DNA of 64,000 bases, from assembly GCA_023078555.1 (NCBI GenBank), contig CM041198.1, forward strand, positions 2,840,800-2,904,799, given 5' to 3'. Positions within the stretch are counted from its first letter, which is position 1, and each line of letters starts with the position of its first letter. Below the pieces are notes generated by a model. That model saw nothing but the letters and a program-made list of their open reading frames with translations. It made no database searches and had not been told where the DNA came from. This document shows positions 22,501 through 34,300 of the stretch, in pieces. The position numbers and the translations under genes were made by a program. This stretch comes from Ulva prolifera. Its lineage: Eukaryota > Chlorophyta > Ulvophyceae > Ulvales > Ulvaceae.

Positions 22501-23213
22501 GAACATGTTCGTGTGCTGTGCTCCGGTGACATCAGATCACGCGATCAATATTCCAGCAGTACTTGGTGGATTCAGCATGGTATTGTGTTCGCATGATCGC
22601 CACGCTGTTGGGAAGGCAGATCTTTAGAGTTTACGCGTGTAATGGTCACCACAGCGATGCTTGGAACGGTCACGAGTGTAAATATTACAAAAGAGTGAAC
22701 GGAAGAAAACAAACACCGAAACCGAATCGCATCCGAACCAACTGCAACATACACTCACACACACATGAACACCACAACCGCACTCACCGGTCACGAGTGT
22801 GCCTACGAGGGCGACGCCACGCTTTGACCTTCGAGCACGCCGCGCCAGCCACTGAGCAGACTCAATTCTGCAAAAACATTTTCTCAGAACAAGCGGGCAG
22901 TGGCGAACCGTATCAATCGCAGCCACGGGTCGCCAGGCCTCTGGTCGTCTCCAAAGACATCTGCCGTTGCCCCGTCGATGCCATAATGGACAAACCGCGA
23001 GCTGCTCAAGTCATAGTAAACATTCTCAAAGTGGCAGGCACGAGTCAGCGTCTGAGTCCCGAGACACTGCATAATCGTCCGCTGAGGTTTCGCTGCGCTG
23101 ACTACTAATTCGCGAGGTTGCATCTGGCCTGAGTCCGTGTCGCTGAGACTCCGGGCAAACGCCATGGACTGGCCACCGCTGAGCAGCGCCAGCAGAGGCA
23201 ACGCAGCAAACAT
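17505..23213 (-). CDS. Gene C: putative GT61-like glycosyltransferase, complete, 7 exons
   Basis: Exons in transcript order: 23213-22909, 20245-20014, 19718-19574, 19381-19200, 18990-18873, 18498-18339, 17838-17505; 1,476 nt, 491 aa plus stop, the same exon lengths as gene D. Start chosen at the first ATG of the open exon, giving MFAALPLLALLSGGQSMAFA, a signal-peptide-like start. Conserved blocks: CLGTQTLTRACHFENVYYDL, FHMDWRPGEPL, GHLIRDNLQFLIDLPLRFGR, AHMCDPFPFTAMRKVAYRN, FVLFLDGQPNEKRHLANA, VLVSNIGSRSFRLIYLNDGA, FLEIDWCWGYIGYVNMLRYR. Expected to act in the ER/Golgi; substrate unknown. Intron 5 has a GC donor (CCCAG|GCGCGC); intron 1 has an unusual GTTCG donor. Intron 3 has 40 consecutive C nine bases after its donor. 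Intron 1 (20246-22908) resembles gene D's. Confidence 0.8.
19525..19564. repeat. Homopolymer G40 (C40 in the gene C transcript)
   Basis: An uninterrupted 40-base run. In gene C's sense it follows the intron 3 donor GTGCGCGCA directly. Gene D has an interrupted 32-base version at the same place; genes B, E and F have no long run there. Confidence 0.9.
20246..22908 (-). other. Gene C intron 1
   Basis: 2.66 kb, closely parallel to gene D intron 1 (33971-37133). Differences relative to D: a T-rich stretch at about 20507-20610 and a family B retroposon at 22680-22787 are present here; D carries its own palindromes and extra sequence instead. A copy of the GAGCCGTATCC dispersed repeat is at about 20441-20491. 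No exon is visible inside. Confidence 0.6.
22680..22787 (-). mobile_element. Retroposon family B, 108 bp, with 13-bp target duplication and empty paralogous site
   Basis: Flanked by CGGTCACGAGTGT at 22667-22679 and 22788-22800. The paralogous site in gene D intron 1 (about 37025-37040) has a single copy and no insert. The minus-strand sense ends with the family B tail (TCTTCCGTTCACTCTTTTGTAA) and begins in a GT-rich stretch. Confidence 0.92.
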
Positions 23214-24299
23214 AGAATCGACTCTGTCTAATTTACAGTCTGCTGCGGCAAGTGAGGCTTTAGATTGCTGCGTCCTCGTGCTGTTGTGGTTCACGCTACG
23301 CTGGCCATCACAATCGCGACAGGGAGCATGCACACAGCTAGAGCTTGTGATGGCTGCAGGCCGACATTGCAAGCCATGTGCAAGAACTGAAGACAAGAGA
23401 TGTGGGGCGATGGAAATTGTTTAGGTACCAAAGGCATTCTGGATGTGCGTAGCTGGAGACATCTCGCACCGTGGCCACTAGGCAGCTCACTACCCGCGGC
23501 TGTGTGCACGGTCGACATGCCACGTCATGATGTGTGCTGCGAAATGACCACGAGGGGCCCCGCGGGGCCCATGCCCAGTCGGATTGCTAAACTTGGGCAG
23601 AGTACACTGTACACCGACCATGCATATGACGAAACCGCTTTCGGCGGCGCCGGTTTACGCCTTTTGCAAATGCCCTCAGCTGAGCTCAGGTAGCTGTGAG
23701 GCTCTCGTGAAGCTACGGTACAACATGCATGTCGGTTGACTACCGGGCGTGAGCAGTCCGCCACATGTACAGCCGCCGCCGCTACTTCAAATGTATCGAT
23801 GTACGTATACTTGCAACATGAGCCATCGAAATCGCGCTGCAGCATGCGGGGACCCGCGGATTACAATGATTGATATCAATATATATTGCTTACGCAGTTG
23901 ATCAGTTTTGCGTTCGTGAACGATCCCTCATGGCTTGCAAGGCTGTGCGGCCGAGTGAGCGTGAAGCTGCTTCGCGAGCGATGTCGACGTCGCGACGCGC
24001 GCCATGTCATGTCATGGGTCATAGTGCACCGCCGTGCCCGCGTTGTGTTCGTTTGAGCCCGTGTCACTCTTTTGCACTGTGCAATCTCTCTGGTTTCCAA
24101 TCTAGACAAGCTTGTCCTTGGGGCCCACAAATCCCAATGTGCATTCCCACTTGCAATGTACATGCATGTACAGCTGTCGCGTTCGGAGCTGGTCAGCTTT
24201 GCAGTAGCGATCGCAGTTGGCCTGCGCAGGCCATGATGCACCAGTTGCACAATGTGTACACGTTTCCCCCTCTGTCCTTGTAACCACTTCTTGTAACCA

Positions 24300-24376
24300 C
24301 TTCGCGAGTGTGTGTTGAAGTTGATTCAGATGAGATTCGGTTTCGGTGTTTGTTTTCTCCCGTTCACTCTTTTGTA
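24300..24376 (+). mobile_element. Retroposon family B fragment, paralogous empty site at ~42205
   Basis: Contains GATTCGGTTTCGGTGTTTG and CTCCCGTTCACTCTTTTGTAA in plus-strand sense. The paralogous stretch at 42190-42225 runs from TGTCCTTGTAACCACTTC directly into TTGCAAGGACAGAG, without it. Boundaries are approximate because TTGTAACCACTTC is repeated at the 5' side. Confidence 0.75.
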
Positions 24377-24979
24377 AGTAATCCTTGCAAGGACACAGTC
24401 AGAGGACCATGTGCCATGGCCACCACAGGCACCTGCACTGCCCTCAGGAACATCGCATACCCCCAGGAACATTGCACGTTCCACACCCAGCAGCAGCAGC
24501 AGAGTGTTGGACAACCCAGCAGCCCAGCTGCGCAGCCCAGTAGCTGTAGCCCATGGGTGCAGTAGCTGTCACCCAGCACAGGGTCACTCCACTACCCCCT
24601 AAAGCTATTTGGTCTTGGTAATTTGGGGTTGTCAATGTCTTCTTCAGGACACGCATGTCAGTAAATTCAGATTTACTTTACCTTATAAGGTATTTATTAC
24701 CCCTCAACTTGTTGAAATTGTTGCCAATTGACACGCATGTGCACATGCATGCGCGTGGCTCAGACAACTTGGAAGTTGGAGAGGCAGGTAACATTGCAGG
24801 AACTGTACACCCTGTTGACATCCCGTGGACATGTGTGGACATGTGCTCCCCGGACAGCTTGGCAGCCAGATCTCCAGAGAGGCAGGTAAACCGGAGCAAC
24901 TGCAATTGCTTAAAACCACCTCAGCCCTGCAGGGCTCCTAGGTACCAGCCATTCTGACCTTGTCCTAGTCACACCGCAC

Positions 24980-25096
24980 CAGGGTTGGGTAATCGGGCCC
25001 GATCACATAGAACAATTCCGAATATTGAGGTCAGGAATATTCAGGTCCAATTTTGGGGTGGCAGCCCTGGAAATTCTGCAAAGCGGCCAAACACTG
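24980..25096. mobile_element. hAT-like MITE, copy 2 (117 bp)
   Basis: Starts CAGGGTTGGGTAATC and ends ...AAACACTG, with an 8-bp near-duplication CACCGCAC / CACAGCAC outside. It has the same internal sequence as copies 1 and 3 and lies at the paralogous position to copy 3, so it predates the segmental duplication. Confidence 0.85.
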
Positions 25097-25648
25097 CACA
25101 GCACCACGGCACAGGCGCCCGGCACGCAGGCTTCACGCCACAACCTTTTGGCATGTGTTACAAGGATAAGGGTGGAAACAGCATTCAAACAGGATCCTAG
25201 CAAAATCCTCTGCAGCAGTCACATATATGTGACTGAAGATATATATATTCAGTTAGATCAGTCAGATATACATACCTTCACTGCGTTGATTGCTGCGGGG
25301 CTTGCCACATGCCTGCTTCTCCTGCCAGTGCCTAGTGGCTGCAACAAGCGTACATGGCACGCGTGGCGCACGTGGCCTCCTCTACGTGACAAGGATAAAG
25401 CCAGCGAGGCAGGTAGCACCGCAGGCCACAACCAGTGCCACCTCACGCCCACCGTGGCTTCTCTGTGTGCACTAACGATAACGATAATTATAAGCCCTGC
25501 GCCGGCCGGGCGGTCAGGCCTGGACGGGCAAGGGCTCATGGCCGCCGCGTGGGAGCGGCCGGGCGGTCAGGGCATGCGTCAGGGCATGCGTCAGGGCATG
25601 CATGTGCTGCGTATCAGGCGGGCGGCGTGGTGCGTGTCGCTCGCGGGT

Positions 25649-25680
<32 letters not shown>
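25649..25680. repeat. Homopolymer G32
   Basis: Uninterrupted G run in the intergenic spacer upstream of gene C, unlike most other runs here, which lie in introns. Confidence 0.9.
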
Positions 25681-25823
25681 CGGTTGCAGCGGCGGCGGAG
25701 GGGGTCGATGCGTGGGGGCCGGGGGCTTCGGCCCCCCTACTCGGGTTGTATCCGGTGTCAGTGTCTGGGGCCTCGTGCCGCACGCGTGCGCCTTGGATCG
25801 GTGGTGCCGCGGCGTGGGCTGTG

Positions 25824-25992
25824 TTGTACGGACAAAGACGGAGTGGGCGGTAGTACCGCCAGGGCAAGGAACAACTTGAAGCACACCAACGGCCCGGCGC
25901 AACGCACGCACGTCAGGAGATTGTCACCCACGTCAAACCCGCGCGCCCGAACAGCATGCAGCGCTGCGGCGCCGTACTCAGCGCTCGTGGGT
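25824..25992 (-). mobile_element. Retroposon family A, ~169-bp copy
   Basis: Begins TTGTACGGACAAAGACGG, a diverged family 3' end, with GGTAGTACCGCC as in other copies. Flanked by GTGGGCTGTG at 25814-25823 and 25993-26002. A second, more degenerate copy lies just upstream at about 25387-25470 (GACAAGGATAAAGCCAGCG). Confidence 0.6.
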
Positions 25993-27248
25993 GTGGGCTG
26001 TGCGGGCAGGACATTGCATGTGCGTGGGAAGTGATGTGTCACATAAGTGAGGTATCAAAGCAAGGACGTGGTGTGGTGGTGTGGGTGTGGTGTCATGTGG
26101 GTACCGTTGCGGGTACTGTCAGCGGAAGGTAGTGACTGACACAGTAGCACTTGAGTGGTGTGTCTGAGTGGTGCCACTTGCATGGCTGATATAGTCTTGT
26201 GATGCAGACTGCCTCCAACTCTGGCTTTGTAAAACAAACACAAATCCGGGTTCGCATGGGAATCTTTTGAGAGCATGCATGCAGCCTGCTCACCAAGTCA
26301 AAACGCCAAGGACAGCGTACCCAGGGCCAGCCGAGGCACGTGCCGTCTGAGGAGGACATTTCACAGGATGATGCTAGCCACATGACTATGACCGGCGTTA
26401 CCAGTTTCGGCCGTGCCAGGCGAGTCATGCATGGCTCCAGGCATCATGTGACGGCATGCTCGCTGCAGACTCTCGTCACAGCCATCTCCATCGCGCAAGT
26501 CTGCGTGTGGCTGGTATGCAGGTAGGCGCGAGAGCAGCGCATCAGGAAAGCCATTCTAGGCAGTTACAAATGTGGAGCGCGCTTTCTGCGTTCTACATGT
26601 CCCTGTTTCACGTAGTGTAGCTGCGCACTGGAAGGTTCGAGGCTTTGCGATCCATATCAGTGATATGATATCACACATCAGGATACCCATTCATGCTACA
26701 TTGGTTGAGAAGTGGACGCAGTAGTCGTATCGGAAGGGCTACCATCTTGTAGGGCCGTGGACCTCGCGACTGATTGTCCAACAGTAAAAAAATACACTCC
26801 ACCTCCAGTACCTGTCACGAAAAATTTCGCGACCTCCTGTGACGCAAGCCCCGTGACAATGACACTCGAATAATGCACTGCGCCGTTTTGCGGCTGCAGA
26901 TGACAGAAGGGCAGCAGCGGTCACGCTGCCGGATGCGTGCCTGCATACTGTGATCGAGCCCCATGGCCAGCTTCAGTGTGCAAACAGGCGTGCACGATCA
27001 CTAGTTATACTTGGTCTGTGACCCAACGTCTGCTTTCGCGTGTGTTGCGAGAGGATGCTGCTTTGCTGGTCTCTCATTGGAGCTTGCTATCCTTCAGGCT
27101 GCTTGAGCACACTTGCTTGCAGCAGCGCAACTCATCGATGCGCACTGCCGTCACCAATCTTCGCTGGAAACATTGAAAGTCACCCACAAGTCTGGCACTG
27201 GTGGGCGCCCAACCAACAGCAGACAAATACTCAATTCACCATGGGAAG

Positions 27249-28798
27249 AGGGGGGTGAGCACTCAGCCCTCATGCACGTCCACCAGGAGCGCGGGCATCT
27301 CAGAACGCTCTGGAAAGCGCTGGGAACGTCTACAGACTAATTAAAGCCTCCTGGGTGCCACTGTATCTTTGTTTCAAGTCGCTGGGCAAAGTCGCACTTT
27401 TCCGTCAGAATCGTATGCATGGCTGGCATAAAGACAAGTTTTGCCCAACGCTGCCCAGCGCTCGCCCATTGGGCTCAGAACATCCATTATTGTTATACAT
27501 AGCCCATAACGAGGTTGTCTTGGTATTTGGTGGTGCTGTGGGCGGTTCAGCAGCAGTTTGACATATATGGGTTGCTGCACACCACCTGCAGCCTTCTTGG
27601 AAGCGACACTGCACGAAACAAGCACCATAGAAATGTGATGTCAATTATTGAGCTCTCCTGCTGATGTACATGCTATTGCGCTGCCTGGATTGCTCAGGAA
27701 GCATTGTGCAGTGAGCAACACACTAATCACAGACTGAGTTAGCAGTACATGGCTGGCTGCTCACATCAGTATCAAAGGCTGGGTGGTTTACGAGCCAAAC
27801 CTTGCTCGGGTCGTGTGACACTGGAAACATCCAGTTGTGTGACAATTAAACTGCTTCTGTGTGACACAAGATACGTGTGTATATGCCATGAGTCCATATG
27901 ATACTGCTGCGTCTTTCAATCGGAGACTTATCAATTGTCGCGTCCGGTGTGGAGTCAGCTATGTTTTGTTGCAAGCCACTCCAGGTGTGAGCACATGTAG
28001 GCGTGCTGACATGTTTGTGAACGTGCACCACACAGGTCTGATGCATCAGGTCATGTATCGCAGTGAGACAGAGCTGTTACTTCATGGTATGAGAAAAACC
28101 AAAGCAGCGTGCGTTGTGCGTCACTCTCGTGACATTGTGCACTGCACGCCAGATCAATGCTGAAGGCGTGGCCTCAGCACAGCCTTTCCGTCTTGTGAAT
28201 TCAGAATCAGTGGACCACGGCCAGTAATGGACTGCTTCTTGCCTAGTGGCCAGGTACTGATCGGAAAGTGACACGTAAAATTCGCGCTGGTTGAGTCTGG
28301 ATATCGAGAGTTCAGCTCGCAGCCAGGATGGTGTCCTCATCAACCTGTTCCGGCCGATTGACACAAATGCTTTGTAGAGTAGATAACAGACATATTGTTC
28401 AGCAATATATGCCTAATCGTGGTGATCAGCCCCGGCGAGCTGGTCGCTCGCCGTGGCCACGCTGACGAGTCGTCGCGACCCGTGCCGTCAAGTCAGCTGA
28501 CTTATCAATCATCACCAGTGACACATATTATGGTGTTTTCGAGGTGTTCTCGGCCCACCGAGCACAATGGGCATGCGCTGGGCGCCGTTTGACGCCATAT
28601 GAGCCGTGCTGGGCAAAACAGCACTTTTGGTCAATAACCCCTCGTTTCGCTGGGCATTCACACCTGTTTCGCCCAGTATGCTTAAGAGCGATACAGATTG
28701 TTCTACTCAGTCTATAGCTCTTTAAAGCGTGTTCCAGAGCGTTCTGAGGTGCCCGCGCTCCCGGTGGACGTGCATGCAGACCGAGTGCCCACCCCCCT
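27249..28798. mobile_element. 1,550-bp DNA transposon with long terminal inverted repeats, non-autonomous
   Basis: Bounded by ATGGGAAG at 27241-27248 and 28799-28806; the paralogous locus at 47505-47530 has one ATGGGAAG and no insert. The outer about 70 bases are inverted repeats: AGGGGGGTGAGCACTCAG at the left pairs with AGGGGGGTGGGCACTCGG read from the right, continuing through GCATGCACGTCCACC, GGAGCGCGGGCA and TCAGAACGCTCTGGAA. Weaker inverted similarity (GCCCAGCGC, GCCCATTG) extends to about 200 bases. I see no transposase in the interior; its ORFs are short. An 8-bp target duplication fits hAT, but the AGGGGGG ends are not classical hAT, so the superfamily is open. Confidence 0.9.
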
Positions 28799-30621
28799 AT
28801 GGGAAGTGAACTTTAGCCATAGCCACGCCTGCTGCAGGAACGGGTTGCAGCAGCATCAAACCTCCGCTGCTACAAGTTTCGAGGAATGCTGGGGATTCGT
28901 TCTACAGTGGACAGGTCACAGATTGGCCACATTGGCATCTGGTGTTGCTTGAAGACTTGACACAGCCGTGGCGTGGCGCCTGCACTCGACACCACAGCAC
29001 AGCTTAAACAATTTCCTCATGCCGGCACACTCTAGAGATTGCCCCATTTTATCAATTCAACATTTCTCCAGGCCCATGCTACTCCTGACCACTCCAGTGC
29101 TCTAAAGTCACCACATCGAGATCTCAATCTCAACCTGTACAGTGAATCTGCATTGACTTGGGACTGTATTCATTTGGGACATTGACCACTCCTGTACCCA
29201 GGACCACATATGTCCGGTCAACCAGTTGCTGCATGCTTGGAAAGTCAGGAAGCTGAGATGCACGGAGAGAAACAGGCAGGTTTCGCTAGCCATCTGTTGA
29301 GCCATGGGTGTGTCTGTACAAGGGTGTGTCTGTACACGTAGTGTTAAAAGGATCCAAAGCAAGGTGGGCAGCACAAGATCGTATATGCTTATGCACGTGT
29401 TCTCGATTACATATTCATACATATTCATGCACACTCCAAGACCTAGAGCTAGATTCGGTAGTGGCATTGCTGCAGCCTCATCCCGGAGGCACCATAAATC
29501 CACAGCCACCAGCCCTACATGGACAGAAGCACACCCAGAAAGAGGGCACGGTCTGAGATATTGTCAATCAATACAAGGCAGCGAACTAGCCACTGCCATT
29601 GGGCTAATCCGCTGTATGTCGAAGACATGCATGACCAGTCACTCTGACCAGACTACATTCCTGACACTCCAGCCACACGCTCTGCGGCAACCTCACGCAG
29701 AAGCGCCAACAAACCTCAGCCCAGGGACCGCCCTTGTCCTCGTGCCCCCAATCTCGAAGACCATGGCGGACCAGCATCCGCTGCACCATCTGAACTGCGC
29801 CTCACAACGCCGCAACGAACTGTAAGTCGAGAAAGCTCTCATCTAGATGAAGCAAAGCAGAGCTGGCTCAAATGGCCGGCCTCGACGCACAACTTGATCC
29901 TGTGAAAGGTGCGCCGCAGCACACGCCGGGTGCTGCGTGCAAAGGGGAATGGGCCGAACTCAGCAAAACTCCAAGCCTAGTATCTCCTCCCAGCCGGATA
30001 TCTCCCGCAAAAGGATATCCCAGATAAATCACAGAAAGCGGCCCTGGTAGCTTTAAACGGCACCAGCTCGCTACCAAACGGAACCTCTGGACGGCCACAG
30101 CTGCAGGCCACAGCGCCCCCCCATGCTGCGCTGTGCTGTGCACTGCCTGGCGGCTCCAAGCTGAGTCAGCGCGGCGGGTCGTGTGGCGCACTGGTGGCCG
30201 CGGGTGGACTGCCTGCCAAGCGGCACCGCCCTACGCACATGCTGCAAATTGGACAGCGCTGTGCCAGCGGAGCTCATCATACATGATAAGCATGCATGGC
30301 ACCACAGCACCTGGATGTCTCCAGCCGTCTGCGATCTGCACACGGGAATCGCTTCACATCAGCAGGCCTCGTTCGTGGCTACGCGTGCAGGCGCCGGCAC
30401 CATGCATGCAAGCAATAGCCGGTGTTGCCCTTTGAGCCACTGCGGTCGGGCGGACGTCCGGAGAGCTGCTGTGACGTGCTGCCCTGCTCTGTATCGATCT
30501 CTCCAGCTCAGGTTTGCACAGAAGCGCACGTGCATCATGCATGCGCGGCATGCATAGCCATGCATGATGATCAACGACCACGCGACGTTGCAGAGAGATG
30601 CCCTTCGGCCGGCGGTCCTCA

Positions 30622-31356
30622 TCAGGGGTACGCCGATAGGGTGCCGCTGCCGCGCTGTGCTGTGCTGCGCTGCGTCCGGTCAAGCGCCACCGAGATCAGC
30701 CCCGAGATCTTGTCTTCATTGAGCACGATGTCCGTGTTGCGCGCCTGCTTCCAGTGCGACCACATGTGAATGCGGCTGACCTCCGCTTCGCTCTCGACGC
30801 GGTAGCGCAGCATGTTCACGTACCCGATGTAACCCCAGCACCAGTCGATCTCGAGGAAGGGGCGGGCGATGCGGTACGGGGTGACCTTGTCTACTGAATC
30901 GTAGCCCTTCTGCCTGCCGTTGTTCGTGTCTGCTGGCTCCAGCTTGAACTCGTACCTGCATGCGGCGCGGCTGCGTCAGCATCGACGCCGTCACATTCCA
31001 GTGATATGACCGCTATATCACTGGATCTAGTAGCTAGCGTATCGCATTGCAAACATGCGGTAATATCAGTTCAAAGTCACGAGCAGGTCACCGCAGATAT
31101 CGTCTTTTGCGGTGCTGGCTAGGCCAGGCAACTTCTTGGCCGGGTCGTGTGTGGTTTGCAAGTGTACTGCCCAGAAACTCCGGCGGTGGTGTACCATACG
31201 CTTTGAGCTGATGCTCGCTGGCGTTCGGCGGCATTGGCATGCATGAATCGAAAGAACCACGATGCCCGCTCGTTGCACACGGCTTGGGATCAACTACGCC
31301 CGACGACGTTGTATCGCACAAGTCTACCCATGTAGATGCACGGCAAATTCTCAAAG

Positions 31357-31395
<39 letters not shown>

Positions 31396-34300
31396 CGGCG
31401 CACTCGGGGGGCCCGACGAGGATGGTGGTGGCGCCGTTGGGCAGGTAGATGAGGCGGAAGCTGCGGCTGCCGATGTTGGACACGAGCACCGTCGCCTTCG
31501 CCAACAGCTGCAGCTGCTCCTCGAGCGGGTGCATCGATATCTCCACATGCTCCATGCGCACGCCTGCATGCATGGGCGCCTCAATGTCGCACGCCCGCAT
31601 GCTGCGCATGCTGCGCAGCTGGGCGAAGAGGCATCGAGACGGAGCCACATGTAAACGCCGCAGCATGGGAGCGCATCGGGTGTGAGCACACCAGGCCCAC
31701 ACCCCCAGATGCAGGACTGCTTGGGCACGTCCGCCGGCTGGTCGACCATCTGGATGTCTCTATCACAACACAGCACACAGCACACAGTACAGCACAGCAC
31801 ATGCGGTGCTGTCACAGAATCGACACGTAGCATGCATCTCACAGCACAGCGCACAGCATGCACTGCACGCAGCCCACAGCCACTAGAAAGCTTCGCCGGT
31901 GTGAAGCGCCGTGGCGGTTGACGCATGCTAGCGCTCTGGCATGGAGAGCGGTGATGCTATACATGTGGCAGCACGGCATGCACATGTGCAGCAACACCAG
32001 CTTGTTCGTACACGCACGGCGGTGCCAGTGCTGTTTTTCAGGGTTAATGTCAGCTGCACCCGAGATCCCGGCTGCGGCCCTGGGCAGCCCCTCCTGGTGC
32101 GTGTACGCATGCATGCAGAAATCCGCATTTGTGCCGCTACACAGTGACTTCATCAACACACGGCAGCAGCTGCTCTGAACATGCAGCCGGCATGGCACGG
32201 ATCGCCTCGGGGCTTGCCTGGGAACGTCTTCTTGAGCTTCGGGAGCAGCTGCACGGCATTCGCCAGGTGGCGCCGCTCGTCTGGCTGGCCATCGATAAAC
32301 AGCACAAACGGCTCCAGGTCGTGGACTGACGCCACCTGCACCAAGCACACGTGCTTTGGGAATTTGAGGTTTAGGATGCAGTGCATGCACCGCATGGATG
32401 CTGCCCTGCAGGTCAAGCGAAGCTGTGGAGTCGTTCTGAGCGTTAACAAAGCACGTTTACAAAGCAAAGCATTGAAAGTACTGGAGTCCTCCTTTGGCTC
32501 GTAGACTGGGACTCAAATTGGCCACATGGCAATCCGGCAAAAAGTGATAAACACAATATCGGTTCTGGCGTCCAGGTTCGGCTGCATTGCGCCTCCTCAG
32601 GACGGGCAGCGGCCTGACAACCTATAGCCATGCTACACCAAGCGGGCGTGCCACCGCAGCACATCAACGACATTTTGTATTTCCCGGGAAACGCTGTTCA
32701 GAAACGTTTCCGGGCCCTATTCAGAGCCATGTAATCATGCTTTTGTCCAGCGGTAAGTGCAAAAGTACTACTGCCCCCAGGGAGTACCATAGGAGGGGGG
32801 GGGGGGGGGGGGGGGGGGGAACGCGTACAATAGTATATATCGCGTACTGTAGCGTATACCATGTATATAGTACGTGAGAGATCGCACCTCGAGGCCATAG
32901 TTGCGGTAAGCCACCTTCCGCATCGCGGTGAAGGGGAAGGGGTCACACATGTGTGCCCACGCTGCCATCTTCACCATCGTGACCTCGGCCTCTAGGGACC
33001 CCACCTGCGACGAGATGTCCGCCGGGCCCTGCCCCGCGATGATCTCCGCAAACTGGATATACTGGATTCCTGCATGGATTGCTCTGACTATATAGCTTGC
33101 CGTCGTGTTAGCCGTAGCGGGCAACTAGCTGCACCGAGAACTTCGCAGCATTCAGGGTTGGCATGGTGGCAGTATGGCAACTCTTGTGTTCTCCCCTCCT
33201 TTGTGATCTCTGTAGGCTTTCAAAGGGGGGGGGTGGGGGGGGGGGGGGGGGGGTGGGATGCGCGCACCGGAGGCTTCTTTACCGGCGAGGGCGTGCTCCA
33301 GTACCTGCTGCCACGTCACCGAGGGGCGGTTGTTCAGCAGCCCCCGGTAGTGCTCCGCCGTCGGCGTCTCCTCCTCCCAGGCTGACCACTCGACACCCGT
33401 GTGCCACCTCACCTGCAAGCCACTGTCATGACTCAGACCGAGTGCCGGAGTGCGTGACCGCCTGAGCCAGAGGCGGCACAATCTGGTCCCACCCATAGTC
33501 AGCATGTCCATATGGACATATGCAACGGAGTCGGAGAAGCCGGGATCTCTAGAGATCTGCAAGATCGTTAAGAAAAGTGGCTACAGGGATCACCATGGAT
33601 GGCTGTGAAGGCAGATGCCTGGTGCGCTCTCATGCATGTATACGTGTGTTGACTTCTTGATGTGTAACAACATTTGGCTGGAGATGTCGCCTGGTTGGAG
33701 ATGTCGCGAGGGCAGAGGGCAGAGGGCTAGGAGCGGACCCAATCAAACTCCGAGGGGTCGCGGCCGAAGCGCAGCGGCAGGTCGATCAGGAACTGCAGGT
33801 TGTCGCGGATGAGGTGGCCGATGCTCTTCGTGTTGTACGGGCCCCTCAGGTGAAGAGGCTGCGTGTACGTCACCACCTCCTCCGCCGCCGGCAGCGGCTC
33901 GCCGGGCCGCCAATCCATGTGGAACTGGTCGTCGGCTTCGGCTTTGCCTTGCCGCCAGGTGCTGAACCCCCTGCATGCGCACGCGATCTGTGTCAGTGCA
34001 CTCGTATGCACAGAAGACATATGTTCTACAAGCAGACTGTCATCTTTCGAGCCGGTCGCCTCAAAAACCAAAACTTCCGGAACAATGCATTGATACAACT
34101 GGAGGTCAGTACGCGTACTGCCCTGCGAGGTGATGTTTGCAATGGTAGTATCTTTGTGAAGTAGGGTAAAGTAGATCTGCATGTACTCAGCCGTATCCTG
34201 AAGAGCATGTTGACAACTCCCAGCCTAGGAGTCTGTACAGCCGGAAGGGTGAACCACCTGTAAACCCCCTCAGAAAACCGTGTGCCTGCTGTCAGTTGCA

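Larger units (their letters stand above)
23214..30621. other. Spacer between gene D 3' end and gene C start
   Basis: 7.4 kb. About 23214-23860 parallels the sequence upstream of gene D (37439-38210) and should include gene C's promoter; a GGGGCCCCGCGGGGCCC palindrome (about 23553-23569) is partly conserved there. About 24060-25200 parallels 41940-42540 plus 46740-47110. About 27050-27248 and 28799-30621 parallel 47330-49837. It contains family A/B retroposons, a MITE, the long-TIR element 27249-28798 and a G32 run at 25649. No supported host gene. Confidence 0.6.

Noticed and set aside
25435-26034. 199-codon plus ORF and overlapping ORFs around the G32 run
   Set aside because: Poly-Gly/Pro translations of a homopolymer and of a family A retroposon; no domain.
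29304-30557. ORFs downstream of gene D (also at 48566-49786 downstream of gene E)
   Set aside because: The same sequence is present at both duplicated loci but frames are not conserved between them, with shifts and different stops, so there is no evidence of coding selection.
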